Shown: positions 18,227 to 27,660, counted from the stretch's first letter. The stretch is DNA of 64,000 bases from Bacillota bacterium (GCA_023415775.1 JAEZJM010000020.1:62001-126000), one strand, 5' to 3'. Notes: generated by a model not told the origin, from the sequence alone. Made by a program: numbers and translations.

Positions 18227-19819
18227 ATGCTCACGAAAAAAACGCTGCTCGCCCTCTGCCTATTCGCCGCCCTCATCTTGCCAGTCTTCCCCGCCGCCGC
18301 CGCCCCGGCCGTCATCGTCAACGGCTACCAGGACGAAGCCGGCCGCCGCTTCCCCGAAGACGACGTCAAAACCATTGTCCCCGGCGGCGACGGCCACAAC
18401 ATCTACACCGACCACGCCACCGGCTTCAGCCTCCGCTACCCCGCCCACATGGCCGTCGACTGGTCGCTGTCCGCCGTCCGCACCGTTTTCGCCGACGACA
18501 CCACCCGCATCGAAATCTACCGCGACGACTTCCGCGGCACCGCCGCCACCGCCGCAGACTACATCCACTACGGCAACAAATTCGTCAAAGCCTCTCCCCA
18601 CCACGCCATCCTTGCCGACCAATGGCTGCAGGCAGGTGGGCGACAAGTCCACCTTCTCGCCTGGACGCGGCCGCCGCTGGCCCGCGTGCCCGGCGACAAA
18701 AACCACTACGCCTCGCTCGAAATCATCGCCAGCAACAACGAAGTATACACCATCTTCATCAAATCCGCCGCCCCCATAACAAGCGCCACCGACATCCTTG
18801 CCGGCTTCTCCCTTGTCGACCGCGGGGGCGTCCCCCGCAACTACAAGCGCTTCGCCCCCTCCAGCACCCCCATGAACGCCGAGACCGCCGCCTTCCACAG
18901 CCGCTACTTCGGCGATAGCGCCCCCCTCACCTGGGGCATCTTCGAACCCTCCGCCCCCCAGACCCTCGGGCCGCTGACAACAATCGAAAAGCGCCTCGAC
19001 TTCACATTCCCCGTCCTGCTCCACTACCAGATGTTCGACGAGCGCTTCCCTACCTGGGGCCTCGACAACGCCTACCGCAGCGGCAAATACGTCGAACTCA
19101 CCCTCCAGACCACCTTCTCCGGCCAGGTCAACGCCCTGTGGGCGACCGAAAACCGCAACGCCGGCATGGTATACGCCATCCTTGACGGCCAGTACGACGA
19201 CTACTTCGCCGCCTACGCCGATAACCTCAAAGCCTTCGGCCACCCCGTCCTCTTCCGTCTCAACAACGAAATGAACGGCGACTGGTGCTGGTACTCCGCC
19301 TTCTACACCGGCAAGGACACCGACCTCTACCAGGCGCTGTGGCGCTACATCCACGGCATCTTCGTCGCCCGCGGCGTCGACAACGTCCTCTGGGTCTGGA
19401 ACCCCCACGACGTCTCCCTGCCGGCCTTCAAATGGAACAGCTACCTCGCCTACTACCCCGGCGACGCCTACGTCGACGTCATCGGCCTCACCGGCTACAA
19501 CAACGGCACCTACTTCCCCGGCGAGCGCTGGCGGGAGTTTTCCGAAATCTACCCCGCCCTCCACGACGAGTACGCCAACCATTTCGACAAGCCCTTTATG
19601 ATAACCGAATTCGCCGCCAACTCCGTCGGCGGCGACAAAGTCGCCTGGATCCACGGCATGTTCGACGGCATAAAGAAGCTCGACCGCCTCAAAGTAGCCG
19701 TCTGGTGGAGCGGCGTCGACTTCGACCAGAACGGCCAGCCAGGGCGGATATACCTCATCAACGAAAACGAAGAAATCCTCGATGCCTTTAAGGCAAGACT
19801 CAAAGAATACAAAAAGTAA
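18227..19819 (+). CDS. Secreted glycoside hydrolase family 26-like protein
   Basis: Predicted 530 residues with a signal peptide (LLALCLFAALILPVF then AAAAP). Residues about 30-210 are an extra N-terminal domain I do not recognise. The C-terminal part is a TIM-barrel glycosidase. RLNNEMNGDWCWY carries the acid/base Glu, and FMITEFAANS carries the nucleophile Glu, both as in GH26 mannanases and relatives. AGGGAGG precedes the ATG. A TATAAT at 18078-18083 may be its -10. Substrate is unknown; envelope or beta-mannan-type polysaccharides are possible. Confidence 0.82.
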   Translation: MLTKKTLLALCLFAALILPVFPAAAAPAVIVNGYQDEAGRRFPEDDVKTIVPGGDGHNIYTDHATGFSLRYPAHMAVDWSLSAVRTVFADDTTRIEIYRDDFRGTAATAADYIHYGNKFVKASPHHAILADQWLQAGGRQVHLLAWTRPPLARVPGDKNHYASLEIIASNNEVYTIFIKSAAPITSATDILAGFSLVDRGGVPRNYKRFAPSSTPMNAETAAFHSRYFGDSAPLTWGIFEPSAPQTLGPLTTIEKRLDFTFPVLLHYQMFDERFPTWGLDNAYRSGKYVELTLQTTFSGQVNALWATENRNAGMVYAILDGQYDDYFAAYADNLKAFGHPVLFRLNNEMNGDWCWYSAFYTGKDTDLYQALWRYIHGIFVARGVDNVLWVWNPHDVSLPAFKWNSYLAYYPGDAYVDVIGLTGYNNGTYFPGERWREFSEIYPALHDEYANHFDKPFMITEFAANSVGGDKVAWIHGMFDGIKKLDRLKVAVWWSGVDFDQNGQPGRIYLINENEEILDAFKARLKEYKK

Positions 19820-19833
19820 AACCGTCTAACTTC

Positions 19834-19862
19834 AAAAAAGACCCGCCTTTTGGCGGGTCTTC
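19834..19862. terminator. Bidirectional terminator between the GH26 gene and the sigma-54 activator gene
   Basis: Nine-base stem AGACCCGCC / GGCGGGTCT with a 4-base loop. An A-run on the left gives a U-tract for the minus-strand gene. It lies between convergent genes. Confidence 0.8.
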
Positions 19863-19871
19863 GTGTTGAAC

Positions 19872-21956
19872 CTACAAATTATACTTCTTCAGCTTCTCGT
19901 ACAGCGTCGAGCGGTGCAGCCCTGACAGCTTGGCGGCCAAAGCCTTATTACCTTTGCTCAGCCTTAAAGCCTCCGCGATTCGCTCCCGCTCGCCGCCCTC
20001 GCCGGCGCTTTCGCCGGCCAGAGCGGTCGCCGCGTCGGTATCCAGCAGATGCCTGGGCAGGATCTCGGGGCTGTCCACCGCCGCCGCCAGCTGCGTCAGC
20101 AGATTGATGAGCTGGCGGACATTGCCCGGCCAGCCGTACTCCCTTAGCAGCGCCATCGTCTCCGGGGCGAAAATCATCGCTGCCCGGCCGGACAGCCGGG
20201 AAATCTCCGGCGTCAGCGCCCGGACGAGCTCCCCGATATCCTCGCGCCGCTCCCGAAGCGGCGGGATGTGGACGCGGAACACATTCAGCCGGTAGTATAA
20301 ATCCTCGCGGAAGGCCTGCTGCTGGACCATCAGCGTCAGCGGCTTATTCGTCGCCGCGATGATCCGCACATCGCAGGCTACCGCCTCGCTGCCGCCGATA
20401 CGATCCACCTTGCCGTCGTCGAGCACGCGGAGGATCTTTGCCTGCATAGCCAGCGGCATATCACCGATCTCGTCCAAAAACAGCGTTCCCTTATCGGCCA
20501 ACTCGAATTTGCCCTTTTTGCCGCCCCTTTTTGCGCCCGTGAACGCGCCCTCCTCGTAGCCGAACAGCTCCGACTCCAGAAGCTCGGCCGGCAGCGCGGC
20601 GCAGTTTACGGTGATGAACGGCATCCCCTGGCGCTTGCTGGCATTATGGATGGCGTGGGCGAACAGCTCCTTGCCGGTGCCGCTCTCCCCCAGCAGCAGC
20701 ACGTTGCTGTCCGTCTGCGCGGCCCGCAGGGCGGAAATCTTCGTCTTGGTCATGATCCGCGAACTGCCCACAATACTTTCGAAGCTGTGCCTGGCTACAT
20801 CCCGGTCGCCGCGCAGTTCGTCCAACTCCGTCCGGTAGCGCGACACCTGCTGCTCGAGCTGCTGCAGGCGCTGGAGCAAATAGCTCACCTCGCTGATATC
20901 CTTGAACAAGATCTCGCCGACGGCGCCGGCCAGCTTGCCGTTCTTAAACACCGGAACGCGGTTGACGATCGTCTGGCGGCCCTTGACCATCTGAATCTCG
21001 CCCAGCTCGGGAATGCCTGTCCGGGCCACGATATCCAGGCGGGTGTTCTCGATCACCTCCGTCACCGGCCGGCCGATGACCTCGTCGCGGACAACGTTGA
21101 AAATATCCTCGTACGACTTGTTCACCCGTTGGATGATGCCGTTCCTGTTCACCACAATGATGCCGTAGCGGGCGTTCTCGAACACCGCCTTCAGATCCTC
21201 GACGTGATGCTGGGCGTCGAGCAACTGGGTTACGGCGCTACGAAACTCCGAGGTATCCTGCAGGATCGCCAGTGCTCCGACCACTTTGCGCCCCTCCAGG
21301 ATGGGCAAACGGTTGGAGAATATCGTCCGCCCGCCGTGCACCAGCTGGCAGTCCCGTTCCGCCTGCCCCGTCTCCAGCACCCTTCGCAGACCGGAGTTGG
21401 GGATAACCTCGTTGATCGGCCGGCCGAGCGCCTCGCCGGCAGGCACGCCGATAAGCGCCGCGGCAGCTTCGTTAAAAGCGGTCACCGTGCCGATAGTATC
21501 CACAACCACAATGCCGCTGTGGGCCGAGCCGAACAGCGCCCGCACCTCGTCTTTGGCGCGTTGCAGCTCGGTCGAACAGGCCAGGAGGAACTCGCGGCCG
21601 GTGATCATCCCGACGTAGCCGCCGCCGGCGTCCACCACCGGCAGGCAGTAGAAAGGCACCTTCCGGGCCTCCTCCACGGGACAGTCTTCGCGGACGCTGA
21701 CAACCGTCCTGGTCATGACAGTACCCACAGACTGCTCCATAGGCACCCCGTCCACCATCGCGCCAATGATATCGGTCGCCGTCACAATGCCGCGCAGCGC
21801 CCCGCCGTCGCCCAGAACGGAGGCGGCGCTGACCTTGTACCTGTTCAAAAGCCGGGCGGCGTCCCTGATCGTTTCCGCAGGCCCGAGATGCGGGGCGTGG
21901 GGGTGCATACAGTCGCGCACGAGCATCTGTGCATCATCCTCCGCTAATGCGGCCAT
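19872..21956 (-). CDS. Sigma-54-dependent activator with CBS pair and two PAS domains
   Basis: Predicted 694 residues. Order: a CBS pair (about 8-130), two PAS domains (about 135-250 and 255-375), a short coiled coil, an AAA+ domain (about 395-630) with Walker A GESGTGKE, an intact GAFTGA loop and R-finger segment [12 protein letters not shown], and a Fis-type helix-turn-helix at the end ([20 protein letters not shown]). It remodels sigma-54 polymerase at target promoters. CBS and PAS domains suggest sensing of an adenosyl ligand plus another cofactor or small molecule. It is divergent from the sigma-54 promoter at 22128, its likely target. Confidence 0.93.
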   Translation of the reverse strand: MAALAEDDAQMLVRDCMHPHAPHLGPAETIRDAARLLNRYKVSAASVLGDGGALRGIVTATDIIGAMVDGVPMEQSVGTVMTRTVVSVREDCPVEEARKVPFYCLPVVDAGGGYVGMITGREFLLACSTELQRAKDEVRALFGSAHSGIVVVDTIGTVTAFNEAAAALIGVPAGEALGRPINEVIPNSGLRRVLETGQAERDCQLVHGGRTIFSNRLPILEGRKVVGALAILQDTSEFRSAVTQLLDAQHHVEDLKAVFENARYGIIVVNRNGIIQRVNKSYEDIFNVVRDEVIGRPVTEVIENTRLDIVARTGIPELGEIQMVKGRQTIVNRVPVFKNGKLAGAVGEILFKDISEVSYLLQRLQQLEQQVSRYRTELDELRGDRDVARHSFESIVGSSRIMTKTKISALRAAQTDSNVLLLGESGTGKELFAHAIHNASKRQGMPFITVNCAALPAELLESELFGYEEGAFTGAKRGGKKGKFELADKGTLFLDEIGDMPLAMQAKILRVLDDGKVDRIGGSEAVACDVRIIAATNKPLTLMVQQQAFREDLYYRLNVFRVHIPPLRERREDIGELVRALTPEISRLSGRAAMIFAPETMALLREYGWPGNVRQLINLLTQLAAAVDSPEILPRHLLDTDAATALAGESAGEGGERERIAEALRLSKGNKALAAKLSGLHRSTLYEKLKKYNL

Positions 21957-22029
21957 AGCCGCGTTCCTTTATCACTTTACTTTGGCGTTCGCGGGGCGAA
22001 ATCCTGGCGTCAGCGTCGAGATTGTCTGT

Positions 22030-22074
22030 AAAAGTGTCGGATTCGACGAAAAAAGTGTCGGCATCGACACTTTT
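22030..22074. promoter_or_regulatory. Paired enhancer-type sites for the sigma-54 activator
   Basis: A perfect inverted repeat AAAAGTGTCG-gcat-CGACACTTTT lies at 22051-22074. A second copy with a degenerate right arm (AAAAGTGTCG-gatt-CGAC) starts 21 bases earlier at 22030, two helical turns away. The sites lie between the activator gene and the sigma-54 promoter, centred about 80-100 bases from its -12 element, the usual layout for upstream activating sequences. Confidence 0.7.
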
Positions 22075-22127
22075 GCTGTCGACGGAAAACCGCCTTAACC
22101 GCTCCATCTATAAGCCTTTCGAGGTCT

Positions 22128-22143
22128 TGGCACCATTTATGCA
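22128..22143 (+). promoter_or_regulatory. Sigma-54 (-24/-12) promoter
   Basis: TGGCACCATTTATGCA has GG and GC separated by exactly ten bases and an otherwise near-consensus -24 box. It lies 44 bases upstream of the ATG of the 87-residue gene and downstream of the paired activator sites. Confidence 0.8.
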
Positions 22144-22186
22144 TTCTAATAGTGGCGACAACGGTGCGGCAAAGGAGGCAATAGTA

Positions 22187-22450
22187 ATGGACACAGAAAA
22201 TAAAGCCGATATGCTGATCGAACTACCCGACAAGCGGCTGGTAAGGATAATGCCGGAGGAGGAATTCCAAAGCCTCAAGACGCGGGCCGAAGAGGCGTAC
22301 GCCAAAATCGTGCGGGACTCCGACGAAAAAGTGCTAATAAATGTGCTTGACCTGTTGCTGGTCATGCGGGAAGTCGAACTCCGCCTGCTGGAAGACCGAT
22401 TCCGCGACACATACCTGGCCGCCTATGGCAGCAAAGCCAGCCTGGCGTGA
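22187..22450 (+). CDS. 87-residue soluble protein under sigma-54 control, unknown
   Basis: AAAGGAGG precedes the ATG by about eight bases. The product is acidic and mostly helical, with a segment VLINVLDLLLVMREVELRLL that looks amphipathic or coiled-coil rather than membrane-spanning. There are no cysteines and no catalytic motif. I do not recognise the family. The sigma-54 promoter, the enhancer sites and the divergent CBS/PAS activator suggest it belongs to a metabolite-responsive response. Its stop overlaps a downstream GTG, but that reading frame looks spurious. Confidence 0.75.
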   Translation: MDTENKADMLIELPDKRLVRIMPEEEFQSLKTRAEEAYAKIVRDSDEKVLINVLDLLLVMREVELRLLEDRFRDTYLAAYGSKASLA

Positions 22451-22551
22451 CCGCTGTTGCCGCCCGCAAACGCCAATCCCGCAGTCATTCCGGCCGGGGG
22501 ATTTGTTTTTACAATGTTCTTAAGCGGGACGTGGAAATCGACCAGGAGAAC

Positions 22552-22748
22552 TTGCCGCGGCAAGGCCCGGCAGGAACATCCACGAAATCTTCCCGGCCTT
22601 CCTCATCAGCATCGTCATCTTCGTCATCGTCAGCAAACTTACGCAACAGACGCGCCGAGCGCCGAGCACCGAGCACCTTGAGCAGGTATTTGCCCGGACG
22701 GGCGGGGAAAAACCTGCCCCCGGTCAAAAACCGGGCTATACCGGCTGA
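22552..22748 (+). pseudogene. Small membrane protein, apparently frameshifted
   Basis: AGGAG precedes a TTG that begins LPRQGPAG. One base appears to be missing near 22571-22574, after which the frame continues NIHEIFPAFLISIVIFVIV, a membrane segment, then a polar tail ending GQKPGYTG before TGA. The restored product would have about 65 residues. The change of frame exactly at a short A-run suggests a sequence error or decay. It lies in the sigma-54 transcription unit after the 87-residue gene. Function unknown. Confidence 0.4.
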
Positions 22749-22766
22749 TCGACGCGCTGTGTACCC

Positions 22767-22820
22767 AAGCATAATAAACGCCCACCGGCACGCGAAGCCC
22801 GGCGGGCGCTTATTATGCTT
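22767..22820. terminator. Large inverted repeat, probable 3' hairpin of the sigma-54 unit
   Basis: AAGCATAATAA at 22767-22777 pairs with TTATTATGCTT at 22810-22820, and the inner GCCC and CCGG segments also pair. No U-tract follows on either strand, so termination is likely but not certain. Confidence 0.5.
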
Positions 22821-22957
22821 ACAGGCAGGCATCAATTTCAGGTTCCTTGCCGAACACGGCGCAAATTTCTTGAGTGCGCCCGCCGGACCGAATGGCCGGC
22901 ATAAGCGTCGCCTGCAAGGCATATCATCCTCGTGAGAATATATCCACGAGGTGTAGC

Positions 22958-23674
22958 ATGAAGACCAACCACCTGCTTTTACCGGCGCTGGTGCTCGCCG
23001 TCATGGCGATCGTCGGCAACCAGCCCGACCTGTGGCAGGACACACGGGCCATCACCCGCGTACCGACGGCCGTCAAAGTCATAGCCCTCACCCTCGACGA
23101 CGGGCCGCATTACAAAATGACTCCCGAAATATTGGCAGTGCTGAAAGAGAAACAGGTGCGGGCAACCTTCTTCGTCCTGGGCGAGAACGCCGTCAAAAGC
23201 CCCGAACTCGTGGCCAGGGAAGCAGCCGACGGCCACGAAATCGCCGTCCACGGCTACCACCACAGCTCGCTGGCAAGGCTGAACAAAAAGGACATCAACG
23301 CCGAACTCGCCGCCGCGGAAAAAGCGATCAGCCGCGAGGGGGCTGCCCGCCCGGTCCTCTTCCGTCCCCCCGGCGGCCTGTACAGCGACATAGTGGTCGC
23401 CGCCGCCCGCGAACGGGGCTATACCCTCGTCCTGTGGGACATCGACCCGCACGATTGGGCCCGTCCGCCGGTCGACAGCGTCGTGGGCACGGTATTGAAG
23501 CGGGCGGCCCCTGGCAGCATCGTCCTGCTGCACGACGGCCAGTATCCGCTGCCGACCGCCAAGGCCCTGGCCATAATAATCGACCGGCTGCGCGCCGATG
23601 GCTACGAACTGGTCACCGTCAGCGAACTGCTGCAACTCAAAGAGCGGCGGTCGGCGCAACTGGGAGCGTTCTGA
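22958..23674 (+). CDS. Polysaccharide deacetylase (CE4, NodB homology)
   Basis: Predicted 238 residues with an N-terminal hydrophobic anchor or signal (LLLPALVLAVMAIVG). The NodB domain shows LTLDDGPHY with the catalytic and metal Asp, HGYHHSSLA with the metal histidines, LFRPPGGLYS, and LLHDGQYPLP near the end. Such enzymes remove acetyl groups from peptidoglycan or other N-acetylglucosamine polymers outside the inner membrane. GAGGTG is five bases before the ATG. It is convergent with the feo genes. Confidence 0.9.
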   Translation: MKTNHLLLPALVLAVMAIVGNQPDLWQDTRAITRVPTAVKVIALTLDDGPHYKMTPEILAVLKEKQVRATFFVLGENAVKSPELVAREAADGHEIAVHGYHHSSLARLNKKDINAELAAAEKAISREGAARPVLFRPPGGLYSDIVVAAARERGYTLVLWDIDPHDWARPPVDSVVGTVLKRAAPGSIVLLHDGQYPLPTAKALAIIIDRLRADGYELVTVSELLQLKERRSAQLGAF

Positions 23675-23688
23675 CCGGCCGGGGCATA

Positions 23689-23823
23689 TCAGTGGCAGGC
23701 ACCCTTGCGGCAGCTGCCGCAGTTGCCGTTGCAGGGCGCGAGAAGCAGCTTATTGCAGCGCGGGCAGCGCGCCGCCTGGGCGTTTACGGGGCTGTTGCAC
23801 TGGGGGCAGGCTTTTTGTTGCAT
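23689..23823 (-). CDS. 44-residue zinc-ribbon protein following feoB
   Basis: Predicted 44 residues. CPQC near the start and CPRC twelve residues on form a zinc-ribbon knuckle pair, followed by a second cysteine group CNGNCGSCRKGACH. GAGGTG lies five bases upstream of the ATG. It starts 24 bases after the feoB stop on the same strand and is probably the last gene of the Fur-controlled feo operon. Small cysteine-containing partners (FeoC in enterics) occur in feo operons, but this protein is not recognisably FeoC. Confidence 0.65.
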   Translation of the reverse strand: MQQKACPQCNSPVNAQAARCPRCNKLLLAPCNGNCGSCRKGACH

Positions 23824-23847
23824 ACCAGTTCACCTCAAGAAATAATC

Positions 23848-25692
23848 TCAGATCAGAATATGGGCGACGACGCCGCCGACGGCAAAAGCCGCCAGCCACG
23901 AACCGAGCCAGATGAGCGCGCCCTCTTTAAGGCCCCGCTCCTTGAGGATGACGATCAGGGCGGCGATGCACGGCACAAACAGCGTGATCACGATGAGCGA
24001 CACCAGCGTCTCGGCCGGGCCGAGGGCCATGTCCTCAAGGCCGGCGGCGCCGAAGTCGCGCCTGATCATCCCCATAATGAAGACGGTCGCCGTCTCCCGC
24101 GGCAGCTTCAGCAAGCCGTTCGTAATAGGTGCCAGGCCGTCCTGGATAACCTCCAGCAGGCCGGTAACCTGGAGGACGGTGATCAGCAGCGCGCCGAGCA
24201 TGAAAAGCGGCGCAGCCTCTCTGAGGAAAGCATACGACTTGGTCACCGTCTTCTTGAGCACATTCTCGCCCCGCGGCAGGCGGAGCGGCGGCAGATCGAT
24301 CAAGAGGTCGGTCGACTCGCCGGGCAGGACGCTGTGAAGCACCTTGCCGACGAGGCCGAGGATAAGCAGGATGACGCCGGTATAGATCGCGATATACTCC
24401 GGTCCCAGGCCGGCCAGCATACCGGCGATAACGCCCAGTTGGGCCGAGCAGGGGATGGCGAGGCCGAGGACCGCGGTCGCGATCGTGCGCTCACGCTGCG
24501 AGCCGAGGATGCGGGTCGTGATCGTGGCCATCGTCACACAGCCAAACCCGAGGATCATCGGGATAATCGCCCGGCCGTTGAGGCCGATGGCGTTCATCAG
24601 CCGGTCGACAAGCGTCGCCAGGCGGGGCAGATACCCCGAATCCTCCATCACCGACAGCACCAGATAAAACCCAACCACCAGCGGCAGCAGCAGACCGAGG
24701 ATATAAGTCACTGTCATCGTCAGCAGGCCGAATTCGCCGACAAGGATAGTGCCGAGCACCGACTCCCCGTTCACGAACCGGCCGACGAAGTCGCGGACGG
24801 CAGGCTCATACAAGCCCTGCATCAGCGTCTCCTCTGTGAAGCCGACGATATCCTGAGCGACCAAAACGCCAATAATATAATACATCGCATACAATATGAG
24901 AGCGAAAATCGGTGCCCCGGTCAGGGGGCGCAGCATCAAGCGGCCGAGGCGGGCGGAAAACCCGGCGCCGTCCGTCACCTCGCGGACCACGTGGCCGACG
25001 ATATCGTTGACCCGCCGCCGCCGCTCCTGGTAAAACTCCTCCCGTCGGCCGCCGGCCGGCAGGCCGTGGCGTCCGGCCACCTCCTCGTCGCCCTCCAGCA
25101 CCAGCAGTGCCTCGGGCGAAGCGGCGACGGTGCGCATCATCTCCCGTAGCTCCTTCTGAAGCTCCGGGGGGACGATGCCGGGACGGGCCTCCGCAAGGCG
25201 GGCCTTGAGGTCGTCCAGCCCCTGGCCCTTCACAGCCACGGTCGGCACGACCGGCACCCCCAGCAGGTGCTCGAGCAGATCGGCGTCGACCGCAATGCCC
25301 CGCGTCTTCGCCTCATCCATCATATTAAGGGCCACGATCACCGGCAGACCAGTATCGATCACCTGGAGGGTCAGAAAAAGATCACGTTCCAGGTGGACGG
25401 CATCGACGACGTTAACAACCAGATCGGCGGCCAGCACCACATCGCGGGCCACCCGCTCCTCGTCGTTAAAAGACGAAATCCCGTAGATGCCGGGGGTGTC
25501 AAGGACGACATCGCCGCCGTAGCGGCCGTGGGATATATCTACCGTCGTGCCGGGGAAATTGGACACGTCGACGTACATGCCCGTAAAAGCGTTAAAGAAT
25601 ACCGATTTGCCCACATTGGGGTTGCCGACGAGGACAACCTTTTTCGCGCCGGCGGGGACGTCTATATGGCTGAGGCAGTCATGGCAGTGCAT
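23848..25692 (-). CDS. feoB: Ferrous iron transporter FeoB
   Basis: Predicted 614 residues. The N-terminal G domain has GNPNVGKS (residues 23-30), SNFPGTTVD, DTPGIYG and ALNMMDEA. The C-terminal membrane part has the two gate regions, including IIPMILGFGC and AIPCSAQLG. It imports Fe2+ across the inner membrane coupled to GTP hydrolysis. I begin at MHCHDC because GGAGAG lies seven bases upstream; the 78-residue upstream extension overlaps feoA. The N-terminal CHDC pair could touch metal. It follows feoA by 22 bases. Confidence 0.95.
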   Translation of the reverse strand: MHCHDCLSHIDVPAGAKKVVLVGNPNVGKSVFFNAFTGMYVDVSNFPGTTVDISHGRYGGDVVLDTPGIYGISSFNDEERVARDVVLAADLVVNVVDAVHLERDLFLTLQVIDTGLPVIVALNMMDEAKTRGIAVDADLLEHLLGVPVVPTVAVKGQGLDDLKARLAEARPGIVPPELQKELREMMRTVAASPEALLVLEGDEEVAGRHGLPAGGRREEFYQERRRRVNDIVGHVVREVTDGAGFSARLGRLMLRPLTGAPIFALILYAMYYIIGVLVAQDIVGFTEETLMQGLYEPAVRDFVGRFVNGESVLGTILVGEFGLLTMTVTYILGLLLPLVVGFYLVLSVMEDSGYLPRLATLVDRLMNAIGLNGRAIIPMILGFGCVTMATITTRILGSQRERTIATAVLGLAIPCSAQLGVIAGMLAGLGPEYIAIYTGVILLILGLVGKVLHSVLPGESTDLLIDLPPLRLPRGENVLKKTVTKSYAFLREAAPLFMLGALLITVLQVTGLLEVIQDGLAPITNGLLKLPRETATVFIMGMIRRDFGAAGLEDMALGPAETLVSLIVITLFVPCIAALIVILKERGLKEGALIWLGSWLAAFAVGGVVAHILI

Positions 25693-25714
25693 TGCTGTAC
25701 TCTCCTTCTGGCCG

Positions 25715-25933
25715 CTAAGCCGGCCGCACCTCGATGCTCTCCGCCAGCCGCCGGCCGACCGCGATCTCCTGGCGGCCCTTCGCGATAATGACAGGCCCGG
25801 CAGGCAGTTTTTCGGCGCATTCCACTCGTTCGCCGGTGGAAATCCCGAAACGGATGGCCTGTGCCCTGACGGTGGGGTCGGGAATGGCGACAACCTCAAT
25901 GCGCTGGCCGCGCTTGGCTTGAGCAAGATTCAT
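25715..25933 (-). CDS. feoA: FeoA family ferrous iron transport accessory protein
   Basis: Predicted 72 residues forming an SH3-like FeoA domain (MNLAQAKRGQRIEVVAI, RAQAIRFGISTGERVEC, GPVIIAKGRQEIAVGR). It partners FeoB on the cytoplasmic side. The start was chosen by AGGAGTGATC just upstream. Two Fur boxes precede it, so the feoA-feoB-zinc-ribbon unit should be induced by iron starvation. Confidence 0.92.
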   Translation of the reverse strand: MNLAQAKRGQRIEVVAIPDPTVRAQAIRFGISTGERVECAEKLPAGPVIIAKGRQEIAVGRRLAESIEVRPA

Positions 25934-25955
25934 GGTGATCACTCCTAAATAAAAT

Positions 25956-26017
25956 TGATAATCATTATCACTAGCAAAGCAAAAAAATATAACCTCAGAT
26001 ATTGAAAATTATTCTCA
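25956..26017 (-). promoter_or_regulatory. Two Fur boxes upstream of feoA
   Basis: TGATAAT-C-ATTATCA at 25956-25970 and TGAAAAT-T-ATTCTCA at 26003-26017 both match the 7-1-7 Fur consensus perfectly. Their centres are 47 bases apart in an AT-rich stretch that must hold the feoA promoter. Confidence 0.88.
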
Positions 26018-26309
26018 ATTTGATTATAGGAGCACAGCGCTACCTTGTCAAGAAAAATATGCCGCGTTCCCTATGACTGCCGGGTGGTGGCCGCCTGCCG
26101 CTTTCTCGCGGCCGCAAATTGACGGCGACAATTGCCGGCATCGGAGGCATCTATATAGTGTTAAATCTCCCCCTTGCCGCGCAAAATGTGTGGTTCACCT
26201 GATGAAAACAACGCCCCTGTTACAGCATTGACCAGCATTAAAAAGGTTTTTGTCACAACAGATAGAATAATACAATGCTATTTTGTATTTGGCTTTTTCG
26301 AGGTGGGCA

Positions 26310-27653
26310 ATGAAAATCGTAATCGTAGGCGCCGGCAAGGTAGGGTACACGCTGGCGCAGAAGCTGACCCAGGAGAATCACGACGTCATCGTCGTCGAGC
26401 AGGACGACGAACGGCGGTCGATCATCGAACATCACCTCGATGTCATGACTCTTGCCGGCAACGGCGCCAGCCCCAGGGTTTTGTCCGAGATTGGCCTCGG
26501 CGACGTCGGCCTGATGATCGCCGTCACCGACAGCGACGAGGTCAACATGATCGCCTGCGTGGCCGCCAAGCAGCACGGCGTCCCCAAGGTAATCGCCAGG
26601 GTGCGCAACACCGAGTACCTTGAGGAAGACTGCCGGGAGTTCGGCCGCACGCTGGGCATCGACCTCATCATCAACCCCGAGATGGTGACGGCCGTGGAAA
26701 TCAGCCAGATACTCAAGACCCCCGCCGCCCTCGACGTCGAAGACTTCGCCGGCGGCAAGGTCCGTCTGCTCGAGGTCAAGGTCCGCCAGAACTCACCGTT
26801 CAGCGGCGTGCCGCTGCGCGACCTGCCCCTGCCCGAAAATGTGCTCATCGCCGGGATACTGCGCAAGGACAGAATGATAATCCCCATCGGCAGCGACTCC
26901 GTCGAAGACAACGACAGCGTGTTCTTCCTCGGCGAAAAAGACGCCATCTGTCGCTTGGAGACGCACTTCGTCCAGAGACGTTCGAAAGTGGAGCGCATCC
27001 TCATCATCGGCGCCGGCCGCATAGGCCGCAACCTGGCGCTCCTTATGGAAGAAGGCGGCTACAAGGTAAAAGTGATTGAGAAAGATCGCCGCCGCTGCGA
27101 GGAACTCGCCAAGGTCGTCGACGACACCCTCGTCATCTGCGGCGACGGCACCGACGCCGACCTGCTCGCCGAAGAAGGCATCGGCGACTACGACGCCGTC
27201 GTTTGCCTGACCGACGACGACAAACTCAACCTACTCGTCGCCCTGATGGCGAAAAATCTGGGAGCGCAGAAAACCTTCGCCCGCGTCGGTCGTCCCGAAT
27301 TCATCCCCCTCATGGAGCAGGTAGGCGTCGATGTCGTCTTCTCGCCTCGCCTCGTCACCGCGGGAGCCATCCTTCGCCAGGTGCGGCGCGAGGAAATCGT
27401 GGCCGTGACCCTTCTTGAAGGCGCCAAAGCCGAAGCCATCGAAGTCGACGTCCGCCCCGGCAGCCGCGTCACCGGGCGCCAGCTCAAAGACATCAGGTTC
27501 CCCAAAAGGGTGCTGGTTGGCGCAGTCGTAAGGAATGGCGCCACCTTTATTCCCAACGGCAAAAGCGTGTTGGAGACCGGCGACAGGATAGTGCTGTTCA
27601 CCTTACCGGACCACGCCGCCAAGATTCTCGACTTCGTGGAAGGCAAGGATTGA
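26310..27653 (+). CDS. trkA: Trk potassium uptake regulatory subunit TrkA
   Basis: Predicted 447 residues with two tandem RCK units. Nucleotide-binding motifs are IVGAGKVGYTLAQ at the N-terminus and IIGAGRIGRNLALL near residue 230, each followed by a TrkA-C subdomain. It gates TrkH according to NAD(H)/ATP. I start at the ATG giving MKIVIVGAG because GAGGTGGG precedes it. trkH begins seven bases after its stop. TTGTCA and TACAAT near 26250-26275 may form the promoter, although spacing is short. Confidence 0.95.
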   Translation: MKIVIVGAGKVGYTLAQKLTQENHDVIVVEQDDERRSIIEHHLDVMTLAGNGASPRVLSEIGLGDVGLMIAVTDSDEVNMIACVAAKQHGVPKVIARVRNTEYLEEDCREFGRTLGIDLIINPEMVTAVEISQILKTPAALDVEDFAGGKVRLLEVKVRQNSPFSGVPLRDLPLPENVLIAGILRKDRMIIPIGSDSVEDNDSVFFLGEKDAICRLETHFVQRRSKVERILIIGAGRIGRNLALLMEEGGYKVKVIEKDRRRCEELAKVVDDTLVICGDGTDADLLAEEGIGDYDAVVCLTDDDKLNLLVALMAKNLGAQKTFARVGRPEFIPLMEQVGVDVVFSPRLVTAGAILRQVRREEIVAVTLLEGAKAEAIEVDVRPGSRVTGRQLKDIRFPKRVLVGAVVRNGATFIPNGKSVLETGDRIVLFTLPDHAAKILDFVEGKD

Positions 27654-27660
27654 GCCCACC

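Noticed and set aside
18260..19654. 464-residue minus-strand open frame over the GH26 gene
   Set aside because: Gly/Val/Glu-rich composition and antisense to a gene with signal peptide and catalytic motifs.
22447..22935. 162-residue plus-strand frame starting with a GTG that overlaps the 87-residue gene
   Set aside because: Ser-rich and Arg-rich low complexity; the better reading is a short membrane protein with one frameshift.
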